DNA of 64,000 nucleotides, taken from NCBI RefSeq assembly GCF_003096095.1, contig NZ_CP015453.1, positions 2,294,001 to 2,358,000 on the forward strand. Reading direction: 5' to 3'. Position 1 is the stretch's first letter. Each line of letters begins with the position of its first letter. Below are positions 34,423-43,686 of this stretch, piece by piece. Under the pieces are notes generated by a model. The model did no database searches and had not been told where the DNA came from. It worked only from the letters and a program-made list of their open reading frames with translations. The stretch comes from Dietzia psychralcaliphila. GTDB lineage: Bacteria > Actinomycetota > Actinomycetes > Mycobacteriales > Mycobacteriaceae. The position numbers and the translations under genes are program-made.

Positions 34423-35727
34423 TCAGCCCAGGATCGTCCAGTCCTCGAGGCCCTCGTACAGCGGCTTGGCCGCGGCCAGCGCGGACACGCGTCCACGCAG
34501 GGCGGTGATGTCGGCGTCCGTACCCGCCGCGAGGGCGGTGCCGATGATGTCCGCGACCTCGCGGAAGTCCTCGGCCCCGAAACCACGGGTGGCCAGCGCG
34601 GGCGTACCGATCCGCAGACCGGAGGTCACCATCGGCGGACGGGGGTCGAACGGCACGGCGTTGCGATTGACGGTGATGCCGACCTCGTGGAGGAGGTCCT
34701 CGGCCTGCTGGCCGTCGAGGTCGGACTCGCGCAGGTCCACCAGCACCAGGTGGACGTCGGTCCCTCCGGTGAGGACGGACACGCCGGCCTGGCGGCAGTC
34801 GTCGGCCATGAGCCGCTCGGCGAGGATCTTGGCGCCCTCGATGGTCCGCTGCTGCCGCTCGCGGAACTGCTCGGTGCCGGCGATCTTCATGGCGGTGGCC
34901 TTGGCGGCGATCGCGTGCATGAGCGGCCCGCCCTGTTGACCGGGGAACACCGCTGAATTGAGCTTCTTGAACAGCTCGAGGTCGTTGGTGAGGATCATGC
35001 CGGAACGCGGCCCGCCCAGGGTCTTGTGGACCGTGGTGGACACGACGTCGGCGTGCGGAACGGGGCTCGGGTGCAGTCCCGCGGCCACCAGGCCGGCGAA
35101 GTGCGCCATGTCCACCCACAGCGTGGCGCCGACCTCGTCGGCGATCTCGCGGAACTTCGCGAAATCCAGGGTCCGCGGGTAGGCCGACCAGCCGGCGATG
35201 ATGACATCCGGCTTCTCCGCGAGGGCCATCTCGCGGACGGTGTCCATGTTGACCTGCATGGTCTCCGGGTCCACCTCGTAGGCGGCGACCTCGTACAGCT
35301 GGCCTGAGAAGTTGAGCTTCATCCCGTGGGTGAGGTGACCACCGTGGGCCAGGGACAGGCCCATGATCTTCGAACCCGGCTTCGCGAGCGCCATGAGCAC
35401 GGCGGCGTTGGCCTGGGCACCGGCGTGCGGCTGCACGTTCGCGTACTTGGCGCCGAACACCTCCTTGGCGCGGTCCCGTGCCAGGTTCTCCACCACGTCG
35501 ACGTGCTCGCACCCGCCGTAGTAGCGCCGACCCGGGTAGCCCTCGGCGTACTTGTTGGTGAGCACCGATCCCTGCGCCTGCAACACCGAGCGCGGCACGA
35601 AGTTCTCGGACGCGATCATCTCCAACGTGTCGCGCTGACGCGCCAGCTCGCCGGCCATCGCCTCGGCCACCTCCGGGTCCAACTCGGACAGGGAGGCGGT
35701 GAACACATCGGTGTTCGGGTCGGTCAT
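34423..35727 (-). CDS. glyA: Serine hydroxymethyltransferase
   Basis: A 434-residue PLP-dependent SHMT that converts serine and tetrahydrofolate to glycine and methylene-tetrahydrofolate. The PLP lysine lies in [20 protein letters not shown] (central Lys), with [31 protein letters not shown]-type substrate segment and [10 protein letters not shown] present. Length is normal. GAGGAG precedes the ATG. It is divergent from coaA, as in mycobacteria (Rv1093/Rv1092c). I examined the 136-bp divergent gap and saw no glycine riboswitch architecture. Confidence 0.96.
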   Translation of the reverse strand: MTDPNTDVFTASLSELDPEVAEAMAGELARQRDTLEMIASENFVPRSVLQAQGSVLTNKYAEGYPGRRYYGGCEHVDVVENLARDRAKEVFGAKYANVQPHAGAQANAAVLMALAKPGSKIMGLSLAHGGHLTHGMKLNFSGQLYEVAAYEVDPETMQVNMDTVREMALAEKPDVIIAGWSAYPRTLDFAKFREIADEVGATLWVDMAHFAGLVAAGLHPSPVPHADVVSTTVHKTLGGPRSGMILTNDLELFKKLNSAVFPGQQGGPLMHAIAAKATAMKIAGTEQFRERQQRTIEGAKILAERLMADDCRQAGVSVLTGGTDVHLVLVDLRESDLDGQQAEDLLHEVGITVNRNAVPFDPRPPMVTSGLRIGTPALATRGFGAEDFREVADIIGTALAAGTDADITALRGRVSALAAAKPLYEGLEDWTILG

Positions 35728-35863
35728 CGTTGCTCCTCGCGCGTGGGCTTCTCACTTCGTACGAATCGTGTCGGGGCCACGGCTCGTCTCGTCGTCGTCG
35801 TCAGTCTAGTGCCAGGGCACCTGGAGGCCTCTCCCCCGTGGGCACCTGACACAATCAGCAATC

Positions 35864-36796
35864 GTGAGCAGACATGCCGGCGACTACACGCCGTACGTGG
35901 AGTTCGACCGCCGGAGTTGGCGTCGGTTGCGGCGAGCCATGCCGATGGTGCTCACCGAACAGGACCTCGAGGGACTGCGCGGCCTGGGCGAACACCTGGA
36001 CCTGGACGAGATCGCGGAGATCTACCTGCCGCTCAGCCGGCTCATCCACCTCCAGGTATCGGCCCGCCAGCGCCTGTTCCAGTCCACCAACCTGTTCCTC
36101 GGCGAGACCGTGGACGCCCCCATGCCGTTCGTGATCGGGGTGGCCGGCTCGGTGGCGGTGGGCAAGTCCACCTCCGCCCGTGTGTTGCGCGCGCTGCTGA
36201 CCCGCTGGGACTCCCACCCCCGGGTGGACCTCATCACCACCGACGGCTTCCTGTACCCCAACCGTGAACTCCAGCGGCGCCAGCTCATGCACCGCAAGGG
36301 CTACCCCGAGTCCTACGACCGGCGTGCGCTGTTGAGGTTCGTCACCGAGGTCAAATCGGGTGCCCCGGTCGTCCGCGCGCCCGTGTACTCGCACACCAAG
36401 TACGACATCGTCCCCGACGAGTTGATCGAGGTGAAGCGCCCGGACATCCTCATCGTCGAGGGACTGAACGTGCTGCAGACGGGCCCCCGCCTGATGGTCT
36501 CCGACCTGTTCGACTTCTCGCTCTACGTGGACGCGAAGATCGAGGACATCGAGAAGTGGTACGTCGAGCGGTTCCTGGAACTGCGCAGCACGTCGTTCTC
36601 CAACCCCAACTCACACTTCGCGCACTACGCCGACCTGTCCGACCAGGCGGCCCGGTTGGCGGCGCGTGAGATCTGGACCTCGATCAACCGGCCGAACCTC
36701 GTGGAGAACATCCTGCCCACCCGGCCGCGGGCGACGCTGGTGCTGCGGAAGAACTCCGATCACTCCATCCAGCGGCTGCGCCTGCGCAAGATCTGA
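35864..36796 (+). CDS. coaA: Pantothenate kinase, type I
   Basis: A 310-residue type I pantothenate kinase, the first step of coenzyme A synthesis. The P-loop [12 protein letters not shown] lies at about residues 90-101, followed by [25 protein letters not shown], and [11 protein letters not shown]. The GTG start at 35864 is 9-15 bases downstream of a -10-like CACAAT, so the message may be leaderless. CoA supply is relevant for an organism with so many acyl-CoA genes. It converges on the tocopherol-cyclase-like gene with a 17-bp gap. Confidence 0.96.
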   Translation: MSRHAGDYTPYVEFDRRSWRRLRRAMPMVLTEQDLEGLRGLGEHLDLDEIAEIYLPLSRLIHLQVSARQRLFQSTNLFLGETVDAPMPFVIGVAGSVAVGKSTSARVLRALLTRWDSHPRVDLITTDGFLYPNRELQRRQLMHRKGYPESYDRRALLRFVTEVKSGAPVVRAPVYSHTKYDIVPDELIEVKRPDILIVEGLNVLQTGPRLMVSDLFDFSLYVDAKIEDIEKWYVERFLELRSTSFSNPNSHFAHYADLSDQAARLAAREIWTSINRPNLVENILPTRPRATLVLRKNSDHSIQRLRLRKI

Positions 36797-36813
36797 CGCG
36801 CTCCCGGGCTCGT

Positions 36814-38022
36814 TCACTCAGGCGCGGCGCCCGTCTCCCCCACCGGCACGCCGCGACGCCGCAGCTCCGCCTCGGCACGATCCAGGCCACCGTGCTCGAG
36901 CGCGGCCTGGGGGCTGTGATCGCTCCAGACGTGGCGCCCGAAGCGGCTCACCTCCACCTCGAGCTCACCGGACAGGTGCTCGATCGCGCCGGCCGAGTTC
37001 CGCTTCTCCGACGGCAACGGCACGGGCAGCACGTGCGCCCTGCCAAGCGGCGCCCGCCCGGTCACACGGATCTTCCAGCCGTAGCCACTACCCTCGAGCG
37101 CCCACACGTCGTCACCGACGTCGGCGCGGACCGGCGACACCACGGGATTACCCAGCCGGATCACCCGACCATCCGGTAGCCGCACCACCAGGGCCGTGAC
37201 CTCGGTGCGCAGCGGACCCGAGTGGATCTGCCCACCGGCGAACGCCACGCACGTGTCCGGCTCGGAGAAGCCCTGCGCCTGCCCCCACCACCAGGAATCG
37301 GGGAAACCCTCGGCGCCCCAGTTCTTCTCGCCGTAGACGTCGGCGCCGACGAACTCCCAGCGCTGACCGTCCAGTTCGGCCCAGCCCCGTGCCTTCCCGC
37401 CGAGCAGCCACGGGTGCCAGTACTGGTTGAGTGCGGGCACGGACTGGAAGATGCTCGACCCGCCTACCGCACGGTGCGGCCACGCCACGGGATCGGTGAT
37501 CTCCACGTGCAGGCGGGCCCCCTCGCCCATGTCCACGGTGACGCCGTCCTGCCGGTACGCGAACAGGTCGCCGGAGCGGGCGCCCAGGCGGTCGGGGTCG
37601 GCCCACCCTTCGGGAGCGGCGGCCAGGCGTAGGGAAGACGACGTGCCTGACGGGGTGGATGGCGTCGGTGCGCCCGACGACATCGAGGACGACGGTGATG
37701 CCAACGACGGTGATGCCGACGAGGAGGTGGACCCGCCACTCGGCCGGGTGTCTCCGGTCGCCTCAGACCGGGGCGGCACGGCCCGCGGTGGCACGGCCCG
37801 GGGCGCCTCGGCCCTGGGCGGCACCTCGTCAGAGGCCAGGCCGAGCGTCGCCCAGTGCCCGTCCGGCCCCCGGTTGATCCCGATGAGCGCGATCACCGCG
37901 CGCCCGCGCTCCCGATCGGTCACCCGGAGGAAGTACCCCTCCATGTCCACCCCGTGTGCGCGGAGCGGATCTCCGAAGGGCAGGTCTGCACCGGTGGCCC
38001 GGTAGCGCCGGAGAAGTGTCAT
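36814..38022 (-). CDS. Tocopherol cyclase-like (lipocalin-type) protein
   Basis: A 402-residue protein that resembles the tocopherol cyclase/AttH-like double beta-barrel family: DMEGYFLRVTDRERGRAVIAL near the N-terminus, then HVEITDPVAWPHRAVGGSSI, YWHPWLLGGKARGWAELDG, and YGEKNWGAEGFPDSWWWGQA with conserved Trp residues. Between the first strands and the core, about residues 68-120 are a low-complexity Pro/Ala/Arg and Ser/Pro insert. Bacterial members are uncharacterised; true tocopherol synthesis is not implied. The start (ATG at 38022) faces the PH-domain gene, only about 25 bp away. Confidence 0.7.
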   Translation of the reverse strand: MTLLRRYRATGADLPFGDPLRAHGVDMEGYFLRVTDRERGRAVIALIGINRGPDGHWATLGLASDEVPPRAEAPRAVPPRAVPPRSEATGDTRPSGGSTSSSASPSLASPSSSMSSGAPTPSTPSGTSSSLRLAAAPEGWADPDRLGARSGDLFAYRQDGVTVDMGEGARLHVEITDPVAWPHRAVGGSSIFQSVPALNQYWHPWLLGGKARGWAELDGQRWEFVGADVYGEKNWGAEGFPDSWWWGQAQGFSEPDTCVAFAGGQIHSGPLRTEVTALVVRLPDGRVIRLGNPVVSPVRADVGDDVWALEGSGYGWKIRVTGRAPLGRAHVLPVPLPSEKRNSAGAIEHLSGELEVEVSRFGRHVWSDHSPQAALEHGGLDRAEAELRRRGVPVGETGAAPE

Positions 38023-38047
38023 GCCCGCTAGCGTTCCACAGGGCCCT

Positions 38048-38548
38048 ATGTTGGACACCGTGAACTCGTCACCTCTCGGACTCAGACCACCGCGCAACCG
38101 CGTCGACCCGCGGTGTCGGCACTGGTGGACCGCACAGGTCGCACTGTGGATGGTCGGCCCACTGGTCGTGGCGGTGGTTCTCGGCCTGGTCCTGTTCCCG
38201 TGGATACTCCTCGTGGCAGTGGGGTGGGCGGCCGCGACAGCCGTAGCACTCGTCGCTGTCCCGCGCGTCCGCTGGGCGATCCACCGGTGGGAGGCCACCG
38301 ACACCGCGGTCTATAGCCGTAGTGGCCTGTTCTGGGAGGAGTGGAGGGCGGCGCCCCTGTCCCGGGTGCAGACCGTCGACAAGACCCGAGGGCCCCTGCA
38401 ACGAAAGTTCGGGTTGGCCACCGTTGTCGTCACCACCGCGTCCTCGTCGGGAGCGGTCCGCATCAGCGCCCTCGACGCCGCGCAGGCGGAGGAGATGGTC
38501 GACCGGTTGACGCTGCTCGCCGAGGACGACCAGCGGGACGCGACATGA
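38048..38548 (+). CDS. Bacterial PH domain membrane protein (YdbS-like)
   Basis: A protein of about 166 residues with two adjacent transmembrane helices (AQVALWMVGPLVVAVVLGLV, FPWILLVAVGWAAATAVALV) followed by one bPH2 domain: WEATDTAVYSRSGLFWEEWR, PLSRVQTVDKTRGPLQRKFG. This is the YdbS type, encoded together with a multi-domain YdbT partner. In Bacillus that pair confers resistance to certain bacteriocins; here the function is open. ATG 38048 is one of three possible starts (ATG 38021, GTG 38060). The stop overlaps the next start in ATGA. Confidence 0.8.
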   Translation: MLDTVNSSPLGLRPPRNRVDPRCRHWWTAQVALWMVGPLVVAVVLGLVLFPWILLVAVGWAAATAVALVAVPRVRWAIHRWEATDTAVYSRSGLFWEEWRAAPLSRVQTVDKTRGPLQRKFGLATVVVTTASSSGAVRISALDAAQAEEMVDRLTLLAEDDQRDAT

Positions 38549-40092
38549 CCACGCCAGGGTCGCATCCGGTTCCCGCTGAGCCCACACCGCAGTCCGGGAC
38601 AACAGACCAGACCCTGACAACAGAGCCCACGCCCGAGTGGCTGCAGCTCGACCCGCGGACCGTCGCCGCGAGCACCGTGGTCGCCACCGGGGCCCTGGCT
38701 GCCACCGCCGTCCCCGCGGGGTCAGGGCTCCTCCTCGGCGGGGTGGGGCTGGCGTGGGTACTGCTGTGGACCATCGGTGGCACGATCCTCGGTGCCGCGG
38801 CCACCGCGGTCATCGAGACCGTCCGACTGGCCGTGACCAGATATCGCGTGGACCCCCACCGGATCGAACGCCGTGTCCGCTTCCTCTCCAGTTCCACCAC
38901 CAGCCTGTCGACCGGCCGCGTGCGCAACGTGGAGATCTCGGCGGACCTGGTGCAACGCCGGATGGGTATCGCCACTGTGAGGCTGGCCAGTGGTGAGACC
39001 GACGGGGCCCGACTCACGCTGGGCGCCCTCGATCGTGAGGTCGCCGAGGACCTGCGACGCCACCTGCTCGCCGAGCGGGCCGCCACCGACACCATCGAAC
39101 TGGTGCGCCTCGACCCGGGCTGGGTCCGCTACGCCCCCGCGAGCGTCATGACCCCACTGTTCGGCATCCTGGGCATCGGCATCGTGTTCCAGGTCGCGGA
39201 CTGGTTCGGGGCCGTCCCCGAGATGCTCGAGTGGATCTGGGGCCAGATCGGTGAGCTGCCCATCCCGGTGATCGCCATGGGGGTGCTCCTCCTCGCCCTG
39301 GTGGTGGGCACCGTCGCGTCGGTGGCGGTCTTCGTGGAGAACTGGTGGAACCTACGGCTCGACCGCCACGAGGACGGTTCGCTCGAGCTCCGCCGCGGAC
39401 TGCTCGTGGGTCGGCACACCTCCTTCGACGGCCGCCGCGTACGCGGGGTGACACTGCACGAACCACCCGGATTCCGGCTCCTCGGGGCCGCACGGCTCGA
39501 CGTGGTGGCCTCGGGGGTCGGGACCGGCAAGGACGACGACGGAAAGAAGAAGCAGAGCCCGGCGCTGGTGCCCCCGTCGCCCCGGGACGTGTCCGCCGGC
39601 GCGGCCGAGACGATCCTGGGCGAGCCCGTGCCCACGGTGCTCCGCGCCCATCCGCCCGCCGCGCGACGGCGCAGGCTCGTGCGGGCGGTCGCGGTCATCG
39701 TCGTCGTCACGGTGGCGGCTCTGGTGCCCGCAGTGATCTGGACGTGGCTCTGGTGGGTCCCGGTGGCCGCGCTCGCGCTCTCCGCGGTCGTGGCGATCTG
39801 GGCCGCGCTCGACAACGCCCGCGGGCTCGGTCACGAGGTCACCGTAGGGGTGGTGGCGCTGCGGAAGGGCTCACTGATGCGGCGCACCGACATCCTCGGC
39901 CGGGAGGGGATCCTCGGCTGGAACATCCGACGCTCGCCCCTGCAGCGGCGCGCCGGACTGGCGACGCTCGTGGGCACGACGGCCGGCGGGAGCGGCGCCT
40001 TCCGTCTGCCGGACGTGGGTCTCGGGCAGGCCCCCGAGCTGTGGCGCACCGCCGGACCGGTGTGGGACCACCTGGCCGAACCGCCTGGGTGA
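38545..40092 (+). CDS. Multi-PH-domain membrane protein (YdbT-like)
   Basis: A 515-residue membrane protein with three bPH2 modules separated by pairs of transmembrane helices. Module signatures are YRVDPHRIERRVRFLSSSTT with RVRNVEISADLVQRRMGIAT, then NLRLDRHEDGSLELRRGLL with RVRGVTLHEPPGFRLLGAAR, then GHEVTVGVVALRKGSLMRRT with SPLQRRAGLATLVGTTAGGS. Thr/Pro-rich N-terminal 30 residues precede the first helices. It overlaps the YdbS-like gene by 4 bp, and the two probably form a complex. The role may be in envelope stress, by analogy only. Confidence 0.82.
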   Translation: MTTPGSHPVPAEPTPQSGTTDQTLTTEPTPEWLQLDPRTVAASTVVATGALAATAVPAGSGLLLGGVGLAWVLLWTIGGTILGAAATAVIETVRLAVTRYRVDPHRIERRVRFLSSSTTSLSTGRVRNVEISADLVQRRMGIATVRLASGETDGARLTLGALDREVAEDLRRHLLAERAATDTIELVRLDPGWVRYAPASVMTPLFGILGIGIVFQVADWFGAVPEMLEWIWGQIGELPIPVIAMGVLLLALVVGTVASVAVFVENWWNLRLDRHEDGSLELRRGLLVGRHTSFDGRRVRGVTLHEPPGFRLLGAARLDVVASGVGTGKDDDGKKKQSPALVPPSPRDVSAGAAETILGEPVPTVLRAHPPAARRRRLVRAVAVIVVVTVAALVPAVIWTWLWWVPVAALALSAVVAIWAALDNARGLGHEVTVGVVALRKGSLMRRTDILGREGILGWNIRRSPLQRRAGLATLVGTTAGGSGAFRLPDVGLGQAPELWRTAGPVWDHLAEPPG

Positions 40093-40308
40093 TCCCGCCC
40101 ACCTGCGTGCGCGTCCTGCGTGCTGGTCCGTGCCTTCGTCGAGTGGTCACGAACGCTGCAGAATAGCAGACCGTGACCTGGGAAAACGCGAGCGGAATCC
40201 GCCTCGCGGCATGGTCGCTCGCAGAGCCGCTCACGACATGGGCGCTCGCGGCATGCTCGCTCGAGAGGACGCTCGCGGGATCTGCTCGTCGACGTCGGAG
40301 GGGTCGCC

Positions 40309-41022
40309 TCAGTCGGCGTCGGCGGGCCGGACGTCCGTGGCGGGGTCGAGCTTGCGCACCAGACTCGGTGCGAGGTCGGTGAGGCTGTACTCGGCCAGCA
40401 GGCGGCCGACCTCGTCGTCGTCGACACCGGCGAACACCCGCCCGATGGTGACGCCGTGCGAGGGCGCGGTGACCACCCGGATCTCGTCTCCCGCGCCGAC
40501 CGACCCCGGGTGCAGCACTCGCGCATACGCGCCCGGCCGCCCCGCCTCGGTGAACCGGCGCACCCACCTGGGTTTGCCGACGCGGTCGCCGAACGTCTGA
40601 CACGGGATGCGCGGGGTGGTGACCTCCAGGCGCAGAGGAGCGCGACGCCCGGTGCCCTCCCCCACCTCGAGCACCGTGCCGATCTGCAGCTGCGAGGTGT
40701 CGACGCCGGTCACGCGCAGGTTCTCACCGAAGTAGCCGGGCGGGATGGGCCCGCCGAACTCGGGCTCCCACGGTTCGACGTCGGAGTCGGAGAGCAGATA
40801 CACGGCCTTCCACACGCCGCCGTGGTGTTCGCGATCGGCCTGGACGTCGCCGTGCAGGCCGTACTCGCGGACCTGCACCGGGCCCTCGACGGGGCGCTTG
40901 TCGATCGCGGTCACCCCGACGCGGCCGGGCACGGTGAGGAGCTGTTCCACCACGCAGACGGCCTGGACGGTGAACGACTCCGGCACCGACTCCCCGGACG
41001 CGGGACTGCTCGGGGCCGGCAT
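40309..41022 (-). CDS. MOSC domain protein (YiiM-like)
   Basis: A 237-residue MOSC protein, the fold of molybdenum cofactor sulfurase C-termini. PVEGPVQVREYGLHGDVQAD, GVWKAVYLLSDSDVEPWEPE, PGYFGENLRVTG and the Cys-containing TTPRIPCQTFGDRVGKP match the YiiM/YuaD group, which detoxifies N-hydroxylated base analogues in E. coli. It is coupled to uppS by a 1-bp overlap. Downstream (40093-40308) I see no gene, only a cluster of degenerate GCTCGC-type repeats and the convergent PH-protein end. Confidence 0.85.
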   Translation of the reverse strand: MPAPSSPASGESVPESFTVQAVCVVEQLLTVPGRVGVTAIDKRPVEGPVQVREYGLHGDVQADREHHGGVWKAVYLLSDSDVEPWEPEFGGPIPPGYFGENLRVTGVDTSQLQIGTVLEVGEGTGRRAPLRLEVTTPRIPCQTFGDRVGKPRWVRRFTEAGRPGAYARVLHPGSVGAGDEIRVVTAPSHGVTIGRVFAGVDDDEVGRLLAEYSLTDLAPSLVRKLDPATDVRPADAD

Positions 41023-41789
41023 CAGTGGCCGAACCTGCGGTTGCGGGCACCGTAGTCACGCAGTGCGCGGAGGAAGTCCACGCGGCGGAACGCGGGCCAG
41101 TACGCCTCGGTGAACCAGATCTCGGAATACGCGCTCTGCCACAGCAGGAAGCCGGAGAGCCGCTGCTCGCCGGAGGTACGGATCACCAGGTCGGGATCGG
41201 GCTGGCCGGAGGTGTAGAGGTGCTCGCCGATGGCCTCCACGGTGATGCCGTCGACCAGTTCGCGCCCGGTCCGGCCCTCGTCGATCAGCTGGGCGACGAG
41301 CTCGCGGGTCGCGTCGGCGATCTCCTGCCGGCCTCCGTAGCCCACGGCGACATTGACCTTGACCCCCCGACGCCCGGTGCTCGCGCGCTCGGCGTGGCGG
41401 AGCCGTTCCGCCAGCCAGTCCGGCAGCACCTCGAGCCGCCCGACTATCCGGACGTCCCAGTTCTTGTCCGGGCCGGTGATCTCGTCCACCACGTCGGCGA
41501 TGATCTGCAGCAGCTCGTCCAGCTCCTCTGCATCGCGACCGAGGTTCTCTGTACTGAGCAGATAGATGGTGGCCACGTCCACGCCCAGCTCGTCGCACCA
41601 GCCCAGCATCTCGGCGATCTTGACCGCCCCGGCCCGGTGCCCGTGCGCCACGTCCGCGAACCCGGCCTCCTTGGCCCAACGACGGTTGCCGTCGGCCATC
41701 ACCGCGATATGCCGTGGGAGCCGGGCACCCTCGAGCGACGATCGGAGTCGCGACTCGTACAGCGAGTACAGGGGGGAGGAGGCATCCAC
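41022..41789 (-). CDS. uppS: Short-chain cis-prenyltransferase (Z-farnesyl diphosphate synthase type)
   Basis: A 255-residue cis-prenyl diphosphate synthase. The diphosphate-binding Asp is in HIAVMADGNRRWA, with YLLSTENLGRDAEELDELL, VNVAVGYGGRQEIADA and the C-terminal VIRTSGEQRLSGFLLWQ motif. Overall it resembles M. tuberculosis Rv1086, which makes Z,E-farnesyl diphosphate as a precursor for decaprenyl phosphate. Long-chain UppS is also possible. The start is GTG at 41789; a -10-like element lies just before it, so the message may be leaderless. Confidence 0.92.
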   Translation of the reverse strand: MDASSPLYSLYESRLRSSLEGARLPRHIAVMADGNRRWAKEAGFADVAHGHRAGAVKIAEMLGWCDELGVDVATIYLLSTENLGRDAEELDELLQIIADVVDEITGPDKNWDVRIVGRLEVLPDWLAERLRHAERASTGRRGVKVNVAVGYGGRQEIADATRELVAQLIDEGRTGRELVDGITVEAIGEHLYTSGQPDPDLVIRTSGEQRLSGFLLWQSAYSEIWFTEAYWPAFRRVDFLRALRDYGARNRRFGH

Positions 41790-41833
41790 TCGGCATAGGT
41801 TACCGCGCGAAGCCCCCTCACCCGAGGTCCCCC

Positions 41834-42910
41834 TTACTCAGCCCGCCGACCGCCGCGCACCCCTGCGGCGAGCGCGCGCACGCCGTCCTCGGTGGTATCC
41901 CAATCGATGCAGGCGTCGGTGACCGACTTTCCGTAGACCAGCTCCGCGGCCTCGACGGACTGGGCACCGGCCTCGATGAAGCTCTCGATCATCACCCCGG
42001 AGATCCCCTGCTCCCCCGCCCCGATCCGCGCGGCGAGCTCGGACACGACCTCGGCCTGACGCTCGTGTGACTTGCCCGAGTTGGCGTGGCTGGCGTCGAC
42101 CATGACCAGACCGGGCAGCCCGACCTTGGCGACGGAGGCGACGGCAGACGCGACCGACCCGGTGTCGTGGTTGGGTCCGCCGGAGCCGCCGCGCAGGATC
42201 ACATGGCAGTCCGTGTTGCCGGCCGTCTCCACCACCGAGGCCCGTCCCTCCGCGTCGGTGCCGAAGAAGACGTGCCGGGACGCCGCGGAGCGACACCCGT
42301 CCACCGCGACCTGCACCTCGCCGTCGGTCCCGTTCTTGAAGCCCACCGGCATGGACAGTCCGGAGACCAACTGGCGGTGCACCTGGCTCTCTGTGGTCCG
42401 CGCCCCGATCGCGCCCCAGGAGACGGCGTCGGCGATGTACTGCGGGCTGGTCGGCTCGAGGAACTCGCAGCCCACGGGCAGACCCAGGTCGAGCACGTCC
42501 AACAGGAGCTTGCGGGCGGTGCGCAGTCCGCGCGGGATGTCGTAGCTGCCGTCCAGCGCGGGGTCGTTGATCAGGCCCTTCCACCCCACAGTGGTGCGCG
42601 GCTTCTCGAAGTAGACACGCATGACGATCAGCAGGTCCTCCGAGACCTCCTCGGCGAGGGTGGCGAGGCGACCTGCGTAGTCGAGCGCGGCCTCGGGGTC
42701 GTGGACCGAGCAGGGCCCCACCACCACGAGCAACCGGTCGTCGCGGCCGGCCAGCACGTCGGCGATCTCGGTGCGACTGCGCTCGACCAGAGCCTCTCGG
42801 GCCTCGCCCAACGGTTGCTCGCCCAAGATCTCGTTGGGGGTCGGTAGCGCGGAGTAGGACAGGACGCGGCGGTCGGCGGTCTGGGTGGGGTTCTCGGCGG
42901 TGATGGTCAC
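41834..42910 (-). CDS. 3-deoxy-7-phosphoheptulonate synthase, class I (AroF/G/H type)
   Basis: A 358-residue class I DAHP synthase, the entry step of aromatic amino acid synthesis (PEP plus erythrose 4-phosphate). LLVVVGPCSVHDPEAALDYA, MRVYFEKPRTTVGWKGLIND, WGAIGARTTESQVHRQL, GFKNGTDG and DASHANSGK carry the metal and substrate residues (Cys, His, Glu, Asp). GTG at 42908-42910 is chosen, with AGGAG upstream. Over 200 bp of leader precedes it, including a short ORF rich in Tyr, Trp and Phe, so attenuation by aromatic amino acids is likely. Class I enzymes are also feedback-inhibited by Phe, Tyr or Trp. Confidence 0.95.
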   Translation of the reverse strand: MTITAENPTQTADRRVLSYSALPTPNEILGEQPLGEAREALVERSRTEIADVLAGRDDRLLVVVGPCSVHDPEAALDYAGRLATLAEEVSEDLLIVMRVYFEKPRTTVGWKGLINDPALDGSYDIPRGLRTARKLLLDVLDLGLPVGCEFLEPTSPQYIADAVSWGAIGARTTESQVHRQLVSGLSMPVGFKNGTDGEVQVAVDGCRSAASRHVFFGTDAEGRASVVETAGNTDCHVILRGGSGGPNHDTGSVASAVASVAKVGLPGLVMVDASHANSGKSHERQAEVVSELAARIGAGEQGISGVMIESFIEAGAQSVEAAELVYGKSVTDACIDWDTTEDGVRALAAGVRGGRRAE

Positions 42911-42944
42911 GGCAGTGCACTCCTGGGTTCTCGGTGGTGGCGGG

Positions 42945-43036
42945 CCGGGTGCCGTGATCCTCGTGGTGCCAGTTCCGTGCACCCGGATCCGCCGCTGGAA
43001 ATGGCGGGAGGCGGCGACCATGGTGGTCACCGCCTC
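42945..43036 (-). promoter_or_regulatory. Candidate attenuator structures in the DAHP synthase leader
   Basis: On the minus-strand transcript, a 13-bp stem (12 Watson-Crick pairs and one G-U) with a 3-base loop forms from 43036-43024 and 43020-43008. Downstream, the segment at 42979-42986 can pair either with 42965-42969 or with 42945-42952, so two structures exclude each other. No T-tract is visible. This layout suits transcriptional or translational attenuation. Confidence 0.5.
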
Positions 43037-43062
43037 TGGGCTCCGGGTGTCGGGACGTCCGG

Positions 43063-43140
43063 CTAGCGGACGCGTGCGCTCGCGGCGCGGGCTCCACCCG
43101 GAGCCCACATAAAGCGCCAATAAGCGCGAGCGATCGACAT
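43063..43140 (-). CDS. Aromatic-rich leader peptide of DAHP synthase
   Basis: A 25-codon ORF (ATG at 43138-43140, TAG at 43063-43065) lies upstream of the DAHP synthase gene on the same strand. It contains the clustered residues AYWRFMW, giving two Trp, one Tyr and one Phe within six residues, just as leader peptides of amino-acid biosynthetic operons hold the regulatory codons. A -10-like TACGGT (43148-43153) lies seven bases before the ATG, so the leader may itself be leaderless. A strong hairpin starts 26 bases after its stop. Function is inferred from composition and position. Confidence 0.65.
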   Translation of the reverse strand: MSIARAYWRFMWAPGGARAASARVR

Positions 43141-43184
43141 GCCGGACACCGTAGCAGAGGCCGCGTCTTTCGGGCCACTTGCGT

Positions 43185-43232
43185 CTCCCGCTCCGGCTGG
43201 CACCCTGCCTCCCGCCCCGGCTGGCACCCTGG
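43185..43232. repeat. Tandem duplication of a 24-bp unit
   Basis: Two head-to-tail copies (43185-43208 and 43209-43232) of a unit ending CCGGCTGGCACCCTG, differing at two bases, end directly before the DUF2784 start at 43237. Confidence 0.8.
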
Positions 43233-43236
43233 AGCC

Positions 43237-43623
43237 ATGGGGTACCGGCTGATCGCGGACGCTGCGATGGTGCTCCACGCCGCCTTCCTCGTGTACCTGG
43301 TGGTGGGCGGTTTCCTCGCGTGGCGATGGCGATGGGCGTTCTGGCCGCACCTGGCCACCGCGGCTTACGGACTGGGGATCGCCACGGTGGGCTGGGACTG
43401 CCCGCTCACCCATGTGGAGAACTGGGGCCGCGCCCGCGCCGGACAGGAGATGCTGCCCTCGTCCGGGTTCATCGACCACTACCTCACCGGCGTGATCTAC
43501 CCCGCCGAGCATCTGTTCACGGCGCAGCTCGCGGTGGCGGTTACCGTCCTGGTCTCGTGGACGGGCCTGGCGTTCCTGCACTGGCGATCCCGCGCACTCG
43601 AGACAGAGGCACCACCCTCCTGA
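43237..43623 (+). CDS. DUF2784 membrane protein
   Basis: A 128-residue membrane protein of the DUF2784 family with three or four hydrophobic helices (AAMVLHAAFLVYLVVGGFLA, PHLATAAYGLGIATVGW, LFTAQLAVAVTVLVSWTGLA). The conserved CPLTHVENWGR and GFIDHYLTGVIYP segments are typical of the family. Function is unknown. It is a single gene flanked by the tandem repeat upstream and by the DUF222 promoter region downstream. Confidence 0.82.
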   Translation: MGYRLIADAAMVLHAAFLVYLVVGGFLAWRWRWAFWPHLATAAYGLGIATVGWDCPLTHVENWGRARAGQEMLPSSGFIDHYLTGVIYPAEHLFTAQLAVAVTVLVSWTGLAFLHWRSRALETEAPPS

Positions 43624-43650
43624 CAGCGACCCCGCCACCATGGTCGGAAT

Positions 43651-43666
43651 TCGAACACTTGCGCGA
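43651..43666. promoter_or_regulatory. Candidate LexA (SOS) box 1
   Basis: TCGAACACTTGCGCGA matches the actinobacterial SOS consensus TCGAAC-N4-GTTCGA at 10 of 12 positions, with a perfect left half-site. It lies about 40-85 bp upstream of the DUF222/HNH gene. Confidence 0.45.
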
Positions 43667-43686
43667 CTGATCGACCGCCGGTAAGC

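Noticed and set aside
35728-35863. Glycine riboswitch upstream of glyA
   Set aside because: The 136-bp region has no recognisable paired aptamer architecture; it only shows two GGGCACCTG direct repeats.
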